The notes: a model not told the origin generated them from the sequence alone. A DNA stretch of 32,754 nt from Dehalococcoidia bacterium (GCA_004296805.1 SCVR01000202.1:1-32754); one strand, 5' to 3'. Positions 17,778 through 26,644 are shown, counted from the first letter of the stretch. Numbers and translations are program-made.

Positions 17778-18995
17778 CTAGCCGCGCGGGAGGCCGAGGC
17801 CGCGCGTGGCGATGATGTTGCGCTGGATCTCGGACGTGCCGGCGGCGATGGTCGCCGAGACGGACGAGACGTAGGAGTGGGTGAACGTGCCGCGGAAGGC
17901 CGCGTGCGGGCTCGCCCCGTCCCAGATGTTCGAGTGCAGGCCGAAGGCCTTGACGCCCGTGTTCGCGAGACGCTGCACCAGCTCGGAGTTGTAGAGCTTG
18001 GAGGTGGAGGCCTCGTAGTTCGGGATCAGGCCACGGTGCTGCATCGAGATGATGCGGAACGAGAAGTTGAAGAGCACTTCGCTCTCGATGTAGCGGTCAG
18101 CGATGTCCAGCCGGATGTTCGGCTGCGTGGACAGGCGGGACTGCGACTTCCCCTCGCCCTTGGCGTAGGAAATCATCCGGTCGATCGTCTTCCGCGCAGA
18201 CACGGCGCCCGTGATGTTGGAGCGCTCGTAGTCCAACAGGGTCATGCCGACGTACCAGCCGCGGTTCTCTTCGCCGACACGGCTGGAGACCGGGATGCGC
18301 ACGTCCTCGAAGAACGTCTCGTTGAAGTGGTGCTCCCAGGCCATGTTGACCAGCGGACGGATGGAGATGCCCGGGGCCGACTTCGGCGTGAGGACGAAGG
18401 AGATGCCGCGGTGCTTCGGCGCGTCCGGGTCCGTGCGGACGAGGACGAAGAGCCAGTCCGCGTTGTGGGCGCCGGAGGTCCAGATCTTCTGGCCGTTCAC
18501 CACGTACTCGTCACCGTCGCGGACGGCACGGGTCTGCAGGGAGGCGAGGTCCGAGCCGGAGCCCGGCTCCGAGTAGCCCTGCGCCCAGACGACCTCGCCC
18601 GAAAGGATCTTCGGGATGTGCGTCTTCTTCTGCTCCTCGGTGCCGTGCACCATGAGCATGGGCCCGAGCATGCCAACGCCCGAGCCGCCGACGCCCACGG
18701 CGCCCGCCTTCGTCATCTCCATGTTGTAGATGAACTGCTCGAACGGGGAGAGGCTGGCCCCACCGTATTCCTTCGGCCACTGCGGCGCGATCCAGCCCTT
18801 GTTGCCGAGGGCGGTCGCCCACTCGCGGGCGGCCTCCTGCGCACCGGCCTCCGGGCTCTTGCGGTCTTCGAAGTAGTCGTGTCCGGACGGGAACCCGTCC
18901 TTGTCCATCTGATACCGCGCGGGCATCGAGGTCTTGATGAAGTCGGCGACTTCCTTACGGAAGGCCGCCTGCTCCGGCGTGTCGTTCCAATCCAT
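17778..18995 (-). CDS. Acyl-CoA dehydrogenase (FadE type)
   Basis: The 405-residue FAD enzyme carries WAQGYSEPGSGSDLASLQTR and VNGQKIWTSGAHNADW of the dehydrogenase middle domain, and GTSEIQRNIIATRGLGLPRG at the end. The C-terminal Glu of the MCAD type is absent (AAGTSE). Instead LLDYERSNI holds E257 at the helix-G position used by isovaleryl-CoA and long-chain dehydrogenases. This subgroup is common in actinobacterial and Chloroflexota lipid and sterol degradation; the substrate is unknown. It is monocistronic, with a GAGAGGGA ribosome site. Confidence 0.93.
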   Translation of the reverse strand: MDWNDTPEQAAFRKEVADFIKTSMPARYQMDKDGFPSGHDYFEDRKSPEAGAQEAAREWATALGNKGWIAPQWPKEYGGASLSPFEQFIYNMEMTKAGAVGVGGSGVGMLGPMLMVHGTEEQKKTHIPKILSGEVVWAQGYSEPGSGSDLASLQTRAVRDGDEYVVNGQKIWTSGAHNADWLFVLVRTDPDAPKHRGISFVLTPKSAPGISIRPLVNMAWEHHFNETFFEDVRIPVSSRVGEENRGWYVGMTLLDYERSNITGAVSARKTIDRMISYAKGEGKSQSRLSTQPNIRLDIADRYIESEVLFNFSFRIISMQHRGLIPNYEASTSKLYNSELVQRLANTGVKAFGLHSNIWDGASPHAAFRGTFTHSYVSSVSATIAAGTSEIQRNIIATRGLGLPRG

Positions 18996-19060
18996 GTCTG
19001 TCCCTCTCTGTGCGGCCTCGGCTCTCGGCCGCAGTCAAACCCCGGTCACTTACGCCGGGG

Positions 19061-19066
19061 ATCATA
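19061..19066 (-). promoter_or_regulatory. -10 element of the minus-strand acyl-CoA dehydrogenase gene
   Basis: On the minus strand TATGAT (5 of 6 to consensus) lies 66 bases upstream of the ATG at 18995. A weak -35 (GGTACA) is 17 bases upstream. A hairpin (CCCCGG, 9-base loop, CCGGGG) lies just downstream in the leader. Confidence 0.45.
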
Positions 19067-19154
19067 ACGGTTTGAATCGTTGATGTACCGATCGCCGAGG
19101 CCGAACCCCGCCCGCATACAGCGGGTATCTATCCGCATCCTCGGGGAGAGCTTC

Positions 19155-20402
19155 TTACCGGACGGGCACGCCGGGCGCCGGGAAGCGGGCGGTCAGTTCG
19201 CGCACGGTCTTCGCCACCTGGTCGCGGACGCCCTCGTCCGCGGGAGCCTGGAGGATGCGCGCCATCCCCTGCCCGATCACCTTCATCTCCGCCTCGCCCA
19301 TGCCGCGCGACGTGATCGCGGGGGTGCCGAAGCGGATGCCACCGCCCTCGCGGGGGGGCAAGGTATCGAACGGGATCGGGTTCGAGTTCACGACGATGCC
19401 TGCCGCTTCGAGGGCGTCTGCGGCCTGCACGCCGTTGAGGCCGAGCGGGCGCACGTCCACGAGTACCAGGTGGTTGTCCGTGCCACCTGAGATCAGCACG
19501 ATGCCGGCATCGATGAGCGCGGCGGCGAGGGCTTTCGCGTTGGCGACGATCTGGACCGCGTGCGCGCGGAACTCCGGCGTGGCGGCTTCCTTCAGCATGA
19601 CCGCTTTGCCCGCGATCACGTGCATCATCGGGCCGCCCTGCGAGCCAGGGAACACGCCGCGGTCGATGCGCAGGCGGTAGCGACGGTCGGAGAGGACCAT
19701 CCCGCCACGCGGGCCGCGCAACGTCTTGTGCGTGGACGTCGTCATGACCGGTGCGAAGCCGAGCGGGCTCGGGTGCGCGCCACCGACGATTAGCCCGGCG
19801 AGGTGCGCCATGTCCGCCATGAGCACCGCGTCCACCTCGTCCGCGATCGCGCGCGCACGCTGGAAGTCCCACACGCGCGGGTACGCCGTCGCACCGACGA
19901 CGATGATCTTCGGACGGTGCTCCTTGGCAAGCGCGAGCATCTCGTCGTAGTCGACGAGGTGGGACTCGCGGTCCACGCCGTAGGAGACGAAGTGGTAGAG
20001 CAAGCCGCTCGCGTTGACCGGCGAGCCGTGCGTGAGGTGACCGCCGGCATCGAGCTTGAGGCCCATGACGGTGTCGCCCGGGTTGAGCAGGCCGAGGTAG
20101 ACGGCCATGTTCGCCTGCGTGCCGGAGTGCGGCTGGACGTTCGCGTGCTCGTAGCCGAAGAGTGCCTTCGCGCGGTCGCGCGCGAGGTTCTCGACGTCGT
20201 CGACGAAGCGGTTGCCGTGGTAGTAGCGCGCGCCGGGGTAGCCCTCGGCGTACTTGTTGGTGAGGACGGAGCCGACGGCTTCGATGACCGCGGCGCTCGC
20301 GTAGTTCTCCGAGGGGATCATCTCCAGCACGGCCTGCTGGCGACCCTCCTCATGGCGGATGACGGCGGCAACTTCCGGATCGACCTGCTCCAGTGCGCCC
20401 AT
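19155..20402 (-). CDS. glyA: Serine hydroxymethyltransferase
   Basis: The PLP enzyme interconverts serine and glycine, charging tetrahydrofolate with a one-carbon unit. The 415-residue product shows LEMIPSENYAS, NVQPHSGTQANMAVY, MADMAHLAGLI and the PLP-lysine loop TTSTHKTLRGPRGG. The frame extends 26 codons up, but ATG 20402 has GAGGAGG 6 bases before it and matches family length. It follows the unknown gene at 20487 by 84 bases and may share its transcript from the PfkB gene. Confidence 0.97.
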   Translation of the reverse strand: MGALEQVDPEVAAVIRHEEGRQQAVLEMIPSENYASAAVIEAVGSVLTNKYAEGYPGARYYHGNRFVDDVENLARDRAKALFGYEHANVQPHSGTQANMAVYLGLLNPGDTVMGLKLDAGGHLTHGSPVNASGLLYHFVSYGVDRESHLVDYDEMLALAKEHRPKIIVVGATAYPRVWDFQRARAIADEVDAVLMADMAHLAGLIVGGAHPSPLGFAPVMTTSTHKTLRGPRGGMVLSDRRYRLRIDRGVFPGSQGGPMMHVIAGKAVMLKEAATPEFRAHAVQIVANAKALAAALIDAGIVLISGGTDNHLVLVDVRPLGLNGVQAADALEAAGIVVNSNPIPFDTLPPREGGGIRFGTPAITSRGMGEAEMKVIGQGMARILQAPADEGVRDQVAKTVRELTARFPAPGVPVR

Positions 20403-20486
20403 CACGTCCTCCTCGAAGCCCGAACTGCGGAACGGCATCTGCGGAACGGCGAGGGTAACGCGCGGCGTCCGCACGGGCATCCGGCG

Positions 20487-21653
20487 TCACGGCCCGACCC
20501 GTCCCTCCCGTGCGTCCTTCTCGTCCCACGCCCACTGGTTCACCAGGTTCAGCACGCCACCCACGAGGGAGTGGCCACCGAGGACCACCGGGACGGGCGC
20601 GGCGAGCGCCGCCCGCACGATCGCGGCCAGCCGAGGATCCTCGATGGCGTCCGGCAGGCCGGCGTCGGCAGCGAAGCGGTCGGCGCGGCCGGGGCGGATA
20701 CCGAGGTGAACGAGGGCGGGGCGGATGTCGATGAACGCGGCGTCGCACCACTCGGGGAGGAGGGTACCGAAGACGCGCTCGGGGCCGGACTCCTCGATCA
20801 GCGCGCCGAGGATCGAGCGTGCCGTGCCATCTGTGTCGGTGCCGGCGGACTGCATCCCCCGCTCCTCCGCAAGGATGCGAATGCGGCAGGCGGACTCGCG
20901 TTCGAGGTACGCCCACGTCCCCGAGGAGATCCGTCCCGCCACCAGCACCTCGGCGGCGCGCTCGGCGAGGCAGGCGGCGGCGCGTTCCAACCTCGACGTG
21001 TCGAGGTGCATGGCGCCCGCACCGCGATCACGCAGCAGGGCGAGCAGGCGCGGGCCGCTGTGACCGACCAGCGCGAGTGCGGCGAGGTCGCTCGGCGTGT
21101 CGAGGTTGAATTGGGTCTGGACGGTGCGCGGGAGCTCGATCAGTTCGACGCCGTGCTGATCCCACAGCCGTCGCGGCACCGCGTTGTCGGTCGCGGGCGC
21201 GGGGTCGAGCAGGGCGAGCGTCGAGGCCGGCGCGACGGCATAGATGTCAGCAGAGAAGCGGTTGTTGGCGACGCAGCGCGGGAGCGCCGGACTGCCCAGC
21301 GCGCCGACCAGCGCGCGCCACTCATTGCCAACCAGCAGCGGTGCGCTCCCCGCGCCGCACGTTGCCATGGCAGTCACACCGTGACGGTGTACCCAATCGA
21401 GGAGCCGCCTGCCGTAGTGGAACGGCAGTGCGCCGGCCTCGGCGTCGGTCTCGACGATGACGCCCGCGGGGACGGGCAGCGAGGGTAGGCGGTCCGCGAG
21501 CAGGAAGACCCGCGCAAACGCGCCACTGTCGCGTGCGACCTCAGCCGTGTCGAGGGCGCAGGCCTCGAGGGCCGCGCGCATCCAGCGTTCGAGCGGGCCG
21601 CCATCCACACCGCCGAGCAGGATGGCCAGGTCGACTGGCGTCTCGCCCGGCAT
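20487..21653 (-). CDS. Conserved hypothetical, nucleotidyltransferase-like N-terminal half
   Basis: The 388-residue protein is not a family I can name. The first 200 residues read like a Rossmann-type NTP transferase: early LAILLGG, VFLLADRLP, and a closing FNLDTPSDLAAL that resembles the NIDTPEDL strand-helix of MobA/CobY/RfbA-type enzymes. The usual Gly-rich and Arg/Lys nucleotide motif is not clear. The second half holds TSRLERAAACLAERAAEVLV and a C-terminal VVLGGHSLVGGVLNLVNQWA. It lies 9 bases after the PfkB stop, suggesting one operon; no good ribosome site precedes its ATG. Confidence 0.55.
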   Translation of the reverse strand: MPGETPVDLAILLGGVDGGPLERWMRAALEACALDTAEVARDSGAFARVFLLADRLPSLPVPAGVIVETDAEAGALPFHYGRRLLDWVHRHGVTAMATCGAGSAPLLVGNEWRALVGALGSPALPRCVANNRFSADIYAVAPASTLALLDPAPATDNAVPRRLWDQHGVELIELPRTVQTQFNLDTPSDLAALALVGHSGPRLLALLRDRGAGAMHLDTSRLERAAACLAERAAEVLVAGRISSGTWAYLERESACRIRILAEERGMQSAGTDTDGTARSILGALIEESGPERVFGTLLPEWCDAAFIDIRPALVHLGIRPGRADRFAADAGLPDAIEDPRLAAIVRAALAAPVPVVLGGHSLVGGVLNLVNQWAWDEKDAREGRVGP

Positions 21654-21662
21654 GGACCAGGA

Positions 21663-22619
21663 CTAACCGACGGGGGCGTGACGGGCGATGAGCTTGACGA
21701 CGACCTCGTCCGACAGGCGCTTCACGTCATGGACGCGGCATTCCGCGCTGCCGGGCATCAGGCAGCAGGCGACGCTGGCCGCGGCGCCGTGGCGCAGCGA
21801 CTGCTCCCAGCCCTCCGCGCGGCGCAGCCCGAGCAGCATGGCGGCGAGGAATGCGTCGCCCGCACCGACGGCGGAGACGACCTCGACGTCCGGTGCGCTG
21901 ATCCGGTAGTCCGCGTCCGGCGTCAGGGCGACAGAGCCCAGGATGCCGCGCGTGACGACGACGGCAGCCACGCCGAGGTGGCGCATCGCCTCGGCAGCCT
22001 CGAACACCTCGTCCTCAGTGCTCACGGGGTCACCATGGACGCGGCCGAGTTCGTGCTGGTTCACCTTGATCACGGTGGGCCGCGCGCCGGTGTCGAGGAC
22101 CTGACGTACCACCACGCCGTCCGCATCGAGTGCGGTCAGCGCCCCGGCACGCTCAGCCTCGAGGACGAGGCGGCCATACACCTCACCAGTGCACGGTGGC
22201 GGGAGCGAGCCGGCGAGGACGAGCCATGTGTCCGGGCGCAGCCGGCGGCGGATGTTCCCGATCATCTCCTCGATGTCGTCCGGGCTCGCGAACGGCCCGG
22301 CCGCAGAGAGCACCGTGTGGCGGTGCTTCGAGCGGTCGAGGATGGTGATGTTGGTGCGGGTGACACCATCGAGGAACGTGAAGTCGACGCCGATATTCTC
22401 GTCGCGCAGGGTGTCTTCGATCATGCGTCCGAGGTCGCCGGGGGCGAAGCCCATCGCCAACGGCTCGTAACCGAGTTCCTTGAGGACGCGCGCGACGTTG
22501 ATCCCCTTGCCGCCGATGTCACGACGGATCGAGGCGACACGGTTCGTGTCGCCTTCGACGAAGTGATCCAGCTCGACGGTTTCGTCGATGGCCGGGTTCA
22601 GGGTGACAGTGATGATCAC
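21663..22619 (-). CDS. PfkB-family sugar kinase, 1-phosphofructokinase type
   Basis: The 318-residue protein opens IITVTLNPAIDETVELDHF, the hallmark of the FruK/LacC branch, with GGKGINVARVLKELG for sugar binding and GAGDAFLAAML holding the catalytic Asp and anion hole. It would phosphorylate fructose-1-phosphate or tagatose-6-phosphate; no PTS or sugar genes nearby decide which. GTG 22619 is preferred as the exact family N-terminus; GAGG is 10 bases upstream and a TACACT -10 sits about 40 bases upstream. It leads a likely operon with the 388-residue protein and perhaps glyA. Confidence 0.88.
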   Translation of the reverse strand: MIITVTLNPAIDETVELDHFVEGDTNRVASIRRDIGGKGINVARVLKELGYEPLAMGFAPGDLGRMIEDTLRDENIGVDFTFLDGVTRTNITILDRSKHRHTVLSAAGPFASPDDIEEMIGNIRRRLRPDTWLVLAGSLPPPCTGEVYGRLVLEAERAGALTALDADGVVVRQVLDTGARPTVIKVNQHELGRVHGDPVSTEDEVFEAAEAMRHLGVAAVVVTRGILGSVALTPDADYRISAPDVEVVSAVGAGDAFLAAMLLGLRRAEGWEQSLRHGAAASVACCLMPGSAECRVHDVKRLSDEVVVKLIARHAPVG

Positions 22620-22683
22620 GCTAAGAGTGCCTCGCCCGTCCCTCACGGGTGACCTCAGTGTATCCGGGCGGCTCTCGCGGCGG

Positions 22684-23421
22684 CTAATCCTCCCGAGCGA
22701 TTGCCAGCGCATAGACCTGCCGGGCGCCCGCGGCCCGGAATGCACGAGCCGCCTCCTCGAGCGTCGCGCCGGTCGTAGTGACATCGTCGACCACCAGGAC
22801 GCGTCGGGGCGCCGAATCTGGGAGGCGTACCTCGAAGGCTCCCCGCAGATTGCGGGAGCGCGCGTCCGCCGTCAGCGAGGCCTGCGGCGGTGTCTCACGC
22901 GTGCGTCGCAACCATCTCTTCTGGACCGGGACACCGAGGCATCCCGCGACCTCCGCGGCCGCCACCTCCGCCTGGTTGTAGCCCCGCGACCGACGCCGCC
23001 CGCGCGCGAGCGGTACCGGCACCACCGCCTCGATCGCCCACTCCCCGGGCACGACATCGGCGGCTGCGCGGGCCAGCGGCACGAGGAGTGCGGTCACGCC
23101 GCGGAACTTGGCTTCAAGGATGGCGCGGCGGGCGTCGCCGGTGAACGTGAACGGGGTGCGCAGGCCGTCGAAGGCGGGTACGGCCGGGCCACCGGAGGCG
23201 CAGCGCTCGCACCAGGTGCCGGCCCCCGGCCGCCAGCAGCGGTGGCAGCGAGGCCCGTCCGCCGCGGGCAGGCTGGCCGCGCACTCGGGATGCAGCGCTG
23301 CGCCGAACCGCCCGCAGACGAGGCAGCGCTGCGGCAGCACGAACTCGGCGGCCTCCACCCGGAGACGGCCGAGCAGTCCCGTGAATTCGTCAGACATTGC
23401 ACGGTGACGCGCGGGCAACAT
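22684..23421 (-). CDS. comF: ComF family protein (phosphoribosyltransferase-like)
   Basis: The 245-residue protein has the N-terminal zinc finger of ComF (Cys 33, 36, 47, 59, 62, 71, 74) and the C-terminal PRPP-loop RVLVVDDVTTTGAT (about 207-220). ComF proteins are needed for DNA uptake in naturally competent bacteria and act in the cytoplasm with the ComFA helicase; comFA is not here. The ATG at 23421 has GGAGG 6 bases upstream, better than the internal ATG at 23397. It is divergent from the MFS gene with a spacer of about 79 bases. Confidence 0.88.
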   Translation of the reverse strand: MLPARHRAMSDEFTGLLGRLRVEAAEFVLPQRCLVCGRFGAALHPECAASLPAADGPRCHRCWRPGAGTWCERCASGGPAVPAFDGLRTPFTFTGDARRAILEAKFRGVTALLVPLARAAADVVPGEWAIEAVVPVPLARGRRRSRGYNQAEVAAAEVAGCLGVPVQKRWLRRTRETPPQASLTADARSRNLRGAFEVRLPDSAPRRVLVVDDVTTTGATLEEAARAFRAAGARQVYALAIARED

Positions 23422-23500
23422 TCGTAGCCTCCGAGGCGTTAGCCTCGACACCTCTCGACACATCCTGACCCCCGCAGCATGCCAGAAGGACGAGGGCGCC

Positions 23501-24763
23501 GTGGCCGCCATCGCGACAGCCGGTTCACCCTTGCGACAGGCGCTGCGCCTGCGCGAGTTCCGGCTGCTGCTGGGGACACAGCTGGCCGTGGGACTCACCC
23601 AGCCGCTGCTCTTCTTCACGCAGGGCTGGTACGTCACGACGGCCGCACCCGAGGGTAAGGCGGTGCTGTACCTCGGCGCGCTGGGGGCGAGCCGCGGCCT
23701 CGCCTTCCTGGCGTACGTCCTGTTCGGCGGCGCGTTCGCGGACCGCTTCCCACGGCGGCAGGTACTGATCGTCAGCCAGTTCGTCTCGCTCGTGATGACG
23801 GTGGGGATCGGCGCTTTGCTACTGGTGCCCGCGGTCAACGACGGCGAGGGCTGGCTGCTCCCGCTGATGATCGCGCTCTTCGCGACGTTCGGCCTGGTGC
23901 AGGGGCAGGACGGGCCGACGCGCACCTCGATGCTGCGCGACGTGGTGCCGGAGGCCGCGTTGTCGAGCGCGCTCTCGTTCTTCTTCATGCTCGTGTCGGC
24001 CGCGCTGCTTGTCGCGGCGCCGTTCTCCGGCTGGTCGCTCGAACACCTCGGCATCGGCGCCACGTACCTGATCTCGGCCACCGGCCCGGCAGCGATCCTC
24101 GCGTGCGCGCTGCCGATGAAGAGCGCGGGGATGGCCGCCGACCCGGACGCCCGCCGCGAGTCGGTGTGGGAGAACCTGCGTGGCGGCCTGCGCGTGCTGG
24201 CCGAGGAACCAGCGGTGCGCTGGACCGTCCTGCTCACGTGGATCTCGACGGCGGCCGGGCTGTCCGTGATGGGCGTGCTGATCGGCGCGTGGGTGAAGGA
24301 TGTCCTGCTACTCGGTGCGAGCGGTTGGGGCTACCTCGCGGTGTTCTGGGGGCTCGGCTCTGTCCTGTCGACGACCTACCTGATGACCCGGTCCAGCCTC
24401 CAGCATCGGGGCTGGCTGTTCCTCGGCGCGTGCGGTGGGCTCGGCGCGGCCGTCCTCGGGTTCTCCTTCTCGCGGTCGATCCCGATCGCCTTCGCCTTCA
24501 ACGGGATGGCGGGGGTGACGTTCATGGTGATGAACACGGTGAGCCTCGCGATCGTGCAGGCGATGGTCCCGAACCGCGTCCTGGGGCGCGTGACGGGGCT
24601 GCTGCTGCTCGGCGGCGGGCTGATGCAGGTGACCGGTCTGCTCGTCGGCCTCCTCGCGGCCGCGATCGGCATCGAACACACATACACGGCGGCCGCCTGC
24701 GTGATCATGGCGACGACGGCCCTCGTCGCGCTCCGACAGCGGCCGCTGCGCGTGCTCGACTAG
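23501..24763 (+). CDS. MFS transporter (EntS/MFS_3-like)
   Basis: The 420-residue protein has about 12 membrane helices and the loop AFADRFPRRQVLIVSQ, the usual A-type motif after helix 2. It fits the MFS_3/enterobactin-exporter-like branch, commonly annotated as drug or siderophore efflux; the substrate is unknown. The GTG at 23501 is preceded by AAGGACGAGGG. It is divergent from comF. Confidence 0.85.
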   Translation: MAAIATAGSPLRQALRLREFRLLLGTQLAVGLTQPLLFFTQGWYVTTAAPEGKAVLYLGALGASRGLAFLAYVLFGGAFADRFPRRQVLIVSQFVSLVMTVGIGALLLVPAVNDGEGWLLPLMIALFATFGLVQGQDGPTRTSMLRDVVPEAALSSALSFFFMLVSAALLVAAPFSGWSLEHLGIGATYLISATGPAAILACALPMKSAGMAADPDARRESVWENLRGGLRVLAEEPAVRWTVLLTWISTAAGLSVMGVLIGAWVKDVLLLGASGWGYLAVFWGLGSVLSTTYLMTRSSLQHRGWLFLGACGGLGAAVLGFSFSRSIPIAFAFNGMAGVTFMVMNTVSLAIVQAMVPNRVLGRVTGLLLLGGGLMQVTGLLVGLLAAAIGIEHTYTAAACVIMATTALVALRQRPLRVLD

Positions 24764-24784
24764 CCGAGGGCATACCCGGGCCGC

Positions 24785-24790
24785 GATACT
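24785..24790 (+). promoter_or_regulatory. Possible -10 of moaD-moaE / NUDIX unit
   Basis: GATACT lies 39 bases before the GTG at 24824. With the usual 6-7 base spacing transcription would begin near 24797, leaving a short leader with the GAGG site. No clear -35. Confidence 0.3.
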
Positions 24791-24823
24791 GATCAGGCGC
24801 CATTGCGCGAGACGAGGTCCCCC

Positions 24824-25534
24824 GTGCGCGTCACCGTCCGACTCTTCGCTGGCCTGCGCGAGGTTGCCGGCAGCGACGCCCTCGTCGAGGAGTTCGCCTC
24901 GTCCGACGTGACGGTGGAGACCCTGCGCGCACGACTCGGCGAGGCGCACCCGAAGCTCGGGCCGTACCTCAGCGGCGTCGCGATCGCGGTGAACGAGGAG
25001 TACATCCTCGAACCCGGCACGCGGTTGCACGACGGCGACACGGTGGCGCTGATCCCCCCGATCTCCGGAGGCGCGGACACGGCGAACGAGACACCGAAGT
25101 TCCTCGTGACCCACGCCGTCCTCGACCCCCGGCCGCTGCGCGACGCCGTGATGAGACCGGCCTCGGGCGCGTGCGTGGTCTTCGAGGGCGTCGTGCGCGA
25201 CCACCACGAGGGCCACGCGGTCGTCCGCCTGCAGTACGAGGCATACGAGGAGATGGCGGTACGCCAGCTCGAGGCGGTCGCACGCGAGACGCTCGCAGCC
25301 TTCGCTGCCCGCGAGGTGCATGACGTCGGCATCCACCACCGCGTGGGCATGCTGGAGGTGGGAGAGACCTCGCTGCTCGTGGTGGTGTCAGCCGCACACA
25401 GGCAGGACGCCTTCGAGGCGGCGCTCCGCGCGGTCGACCGCGTGAAGGAGACCGTGCCGGTCTGGAAGAAGGAGTGGGGGCCAGACGGCGCCCAGTGGCA
25501 GGAAGGGGTGCAGCCGAAGCCGGCTGCGTCCTAG
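24824..25534 (+). CDS. Fused MoaD-MoaE molybdopterin synthase
   Basis: The 236-residue protein joins a ubiquitin-like MoaD half (1-83, ending PPISGG) to a MoaE half (from about 92, with VVFEGVVRDHHEGHAVVRL, HHRVGMLEVGETSLLVVV and VPVWKKEWG). Molybdopterin synthase transfers two sulfurs from the MoaD C-terminal thiocarboxylate to precursor Z in molybdenum cofactor synthesis. In the fusion G82-G83 is buried, so it must be cut to be sulfurated, as is known for mycobacterial MoaX. GTG 24824 has GAGG about 6 bases upstream; a TTG 21 bases earlier is less likely. A Pro/Lys tail ends it. Confidence 0.92.
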   Translation: MRVTVRLFAGLREVAGSDALVEEFASSDVTVETLRARLGEAHPKLGPYLSGVAIAVNEEYILEPGTRLHDGDTVALIPPISGGADTANETPKFLVTHAVLDPRPLRDAVMRPASGACVVFEGVVRDHHEGHAVVRLQYEAYEEMAVRQLEAVARETLAAFAAREVHDVGIHHRVGMLEVGETSLLVVVSAAHRQDAFEAALRAVDRVKETVPVWKKEWGPDGAQWQEGVQPKPAAS

Positions 25535-25546
25535 CGAGTCACCACC

Positions 25547-26623
25547 GTGGGCACTCCCGACCCTTCGACCCTCCCGTACTGCACGGTCTGCGGCTCTCCG
25601 CGCCTGGTGGAGCGCTACCTCGGACACCGGCGGTGCGAGGCGTGCGGCAGCACCCGTTGGCGTAACCCGCTGCCCGTCGCGGAGGCCGTCCTCGTCCGCG
25701 ACGGGCGCGTGCTGCTGGTACAGCGCGGCGCCGTGGAGCATGGCGCGGGGAAGTGGGTAGTGCCGGGCGGCTTCATCGGCCTCGGCGAGACGCCGCCCGA
25801 GGCAGCGATGCGCGAGGCGGGGGAGGAAGCGCAGGTCGCAGTCCGGGTGGGCGGGCTCGCCGCCGCACCTCGATGGCTCGCGACGAAGGACGGGCGCGGC
25901 CATGTGCTGTTGTCGTTCGTCGCGACGACCGATGACGAGCCGGCGCCCGGCGAGGACACGATGGACATCCGCTGGTGCGCGCCTGACGAGGTGCCCTGGG
26001 ACGCGCTGGCGTTCCCGACGACCGAGGCGTTGCTGCGCGGGCTCGTCGCACGATCACCCGATGCGCGACGGTTCCCCGACGACGCGCTGGATATCGCGAC
26101 CGCCGAGGTGGTGAGCGGACGTGCGCGACGGCCGCGACCGCGCTTCTGCGCGCGCTGCTCGGGCATCCTCGCGCTGCTGTCGGTGGGCGGCTGGCGCTGC
26201 ACACGCTGTGACACATGGCACTACGAAAACCCCCGACCGACCGCCGGGGTGCTCGCGTTGCGGGACGGGCACGTACTCCTCGGAAAGCGCCGGCCGGGCA
26301 CCGCGGGCGGCGGGCTGTGGGCAGTCCCCTCGGGCCACGCCGAACCAGGCGAGACCCTCGAAGAGACGGGGACGCGCGAACTGTTTGAGGAGACGGGCGT
26401 CCGCGCCGCCGCGGAACGCCTCGCGGGCCTGTTCTGGGACAGCGAGCACTTCGAGGCCGTGTACACCGGGCCCGCGCTCGACACGGAACCCGCAGCAGAC
26501 CACCGGCCGGAGTTCACCGACCTCAAGTGGTTCGACCGCGCCTCGATGCCGCCCGCCGAGTTGATGCACCACAGCGCGCCGCACGTCACGGCGTGGCTTG
26601 TTCGGCAGGGGCTCGTCCGCTAA
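25547..26623 (+). CDS. Tandem zinc-ribbon/NUDIX protein
   Basis: The 358-residue protein repeats the same two-part design twice. Zinc ribbon 1 (Cys 12, 15, 30, 33) leads to a NUDIX box at 75-97, and zinc ribbon 2 (Cys 201, 204, 218, 221) leads to a NUDIX box at 263-285. Box 2 is canonical (GX5EX7REXXEEXGX). In box 1 the last Gly is replaced by Gln, with the catalytic REXXEE core kept. NUDIX enzymes hydrolyse nucleoside-diphosphate compounds; the substrate is unknown. The GTG start is 12 bases after the moaD-moaE stop, suggesting co-transcription, though its ribosome site is weak. Confidence 0.88.
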   Translation: MGTPDPSTLPYCTVCGSPRLVERYLGHRRCEACGSTRWRNPLPVAEAVLVRDGRVLLVQRGAVEHGAGKWVVPGGFIGLGETPPEAAMREAGEEAQVAVRVGGLAAAPRWLATKDGRGHVLLSFVATTDDEPAPGEDTMDIRWCAPDEVPWDALAFPTTEALLRGLVARSPDARRFPDDALDIATAEVVSGRARRPRPRFCARCSGILALLSVGGWRCTRCDTWHYENPRPTAGVLALRDGHVLLGKRRPGTAGGGLWAVPSGHAEPGETLEETGTRELFEETGVRAAAERLAGLFWDSEHFEAVYTGPALDTEPAADHRPEFTDLKWFDRASMPPAELMHHSAPHVTAWLVRQGLVR

Positions 26624-26625
26624 CG

Positions 26626-26640
26626 CGAGGCGCCGCCTCG
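26626..26640. terminator. Possible short hairpin between convergent NUDIX and loader genes
   Basis: CGAGG CGCCG CCTCG forms a 5-bp stem between the stops at 26623 and 26645. It is short and without a T-run, so only a weak candidate. Confidence 0.25.
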
Positions 26641-26644
26641 GTTG

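Noticed and set aside
17877-19067. Long plus-strand frame opposite the acyl-CoA dehydrogenase
   Set aside because: Shadow frame of a certain enzyme gene.
19066-19080. tRNA-like T-arm (GTTTGAATC)
   Set aside because: No acceptor stem, D-arm or anticodon arm around it; a 4-bp inverted repeat only.
19111-19125. glyA terminator hairpin CCCGC-ATACA-GCGGG
   Set aside because: Only 5 bp, without a T-run on the glyA strand; not enough to call.
19803-21488. Long plus-strand frame across glyA and its neighbour
   Set aside because: It is antisense to glyA, whose motifs are certain; the Arg/Ala/Val-rich product has no recognisable domain.
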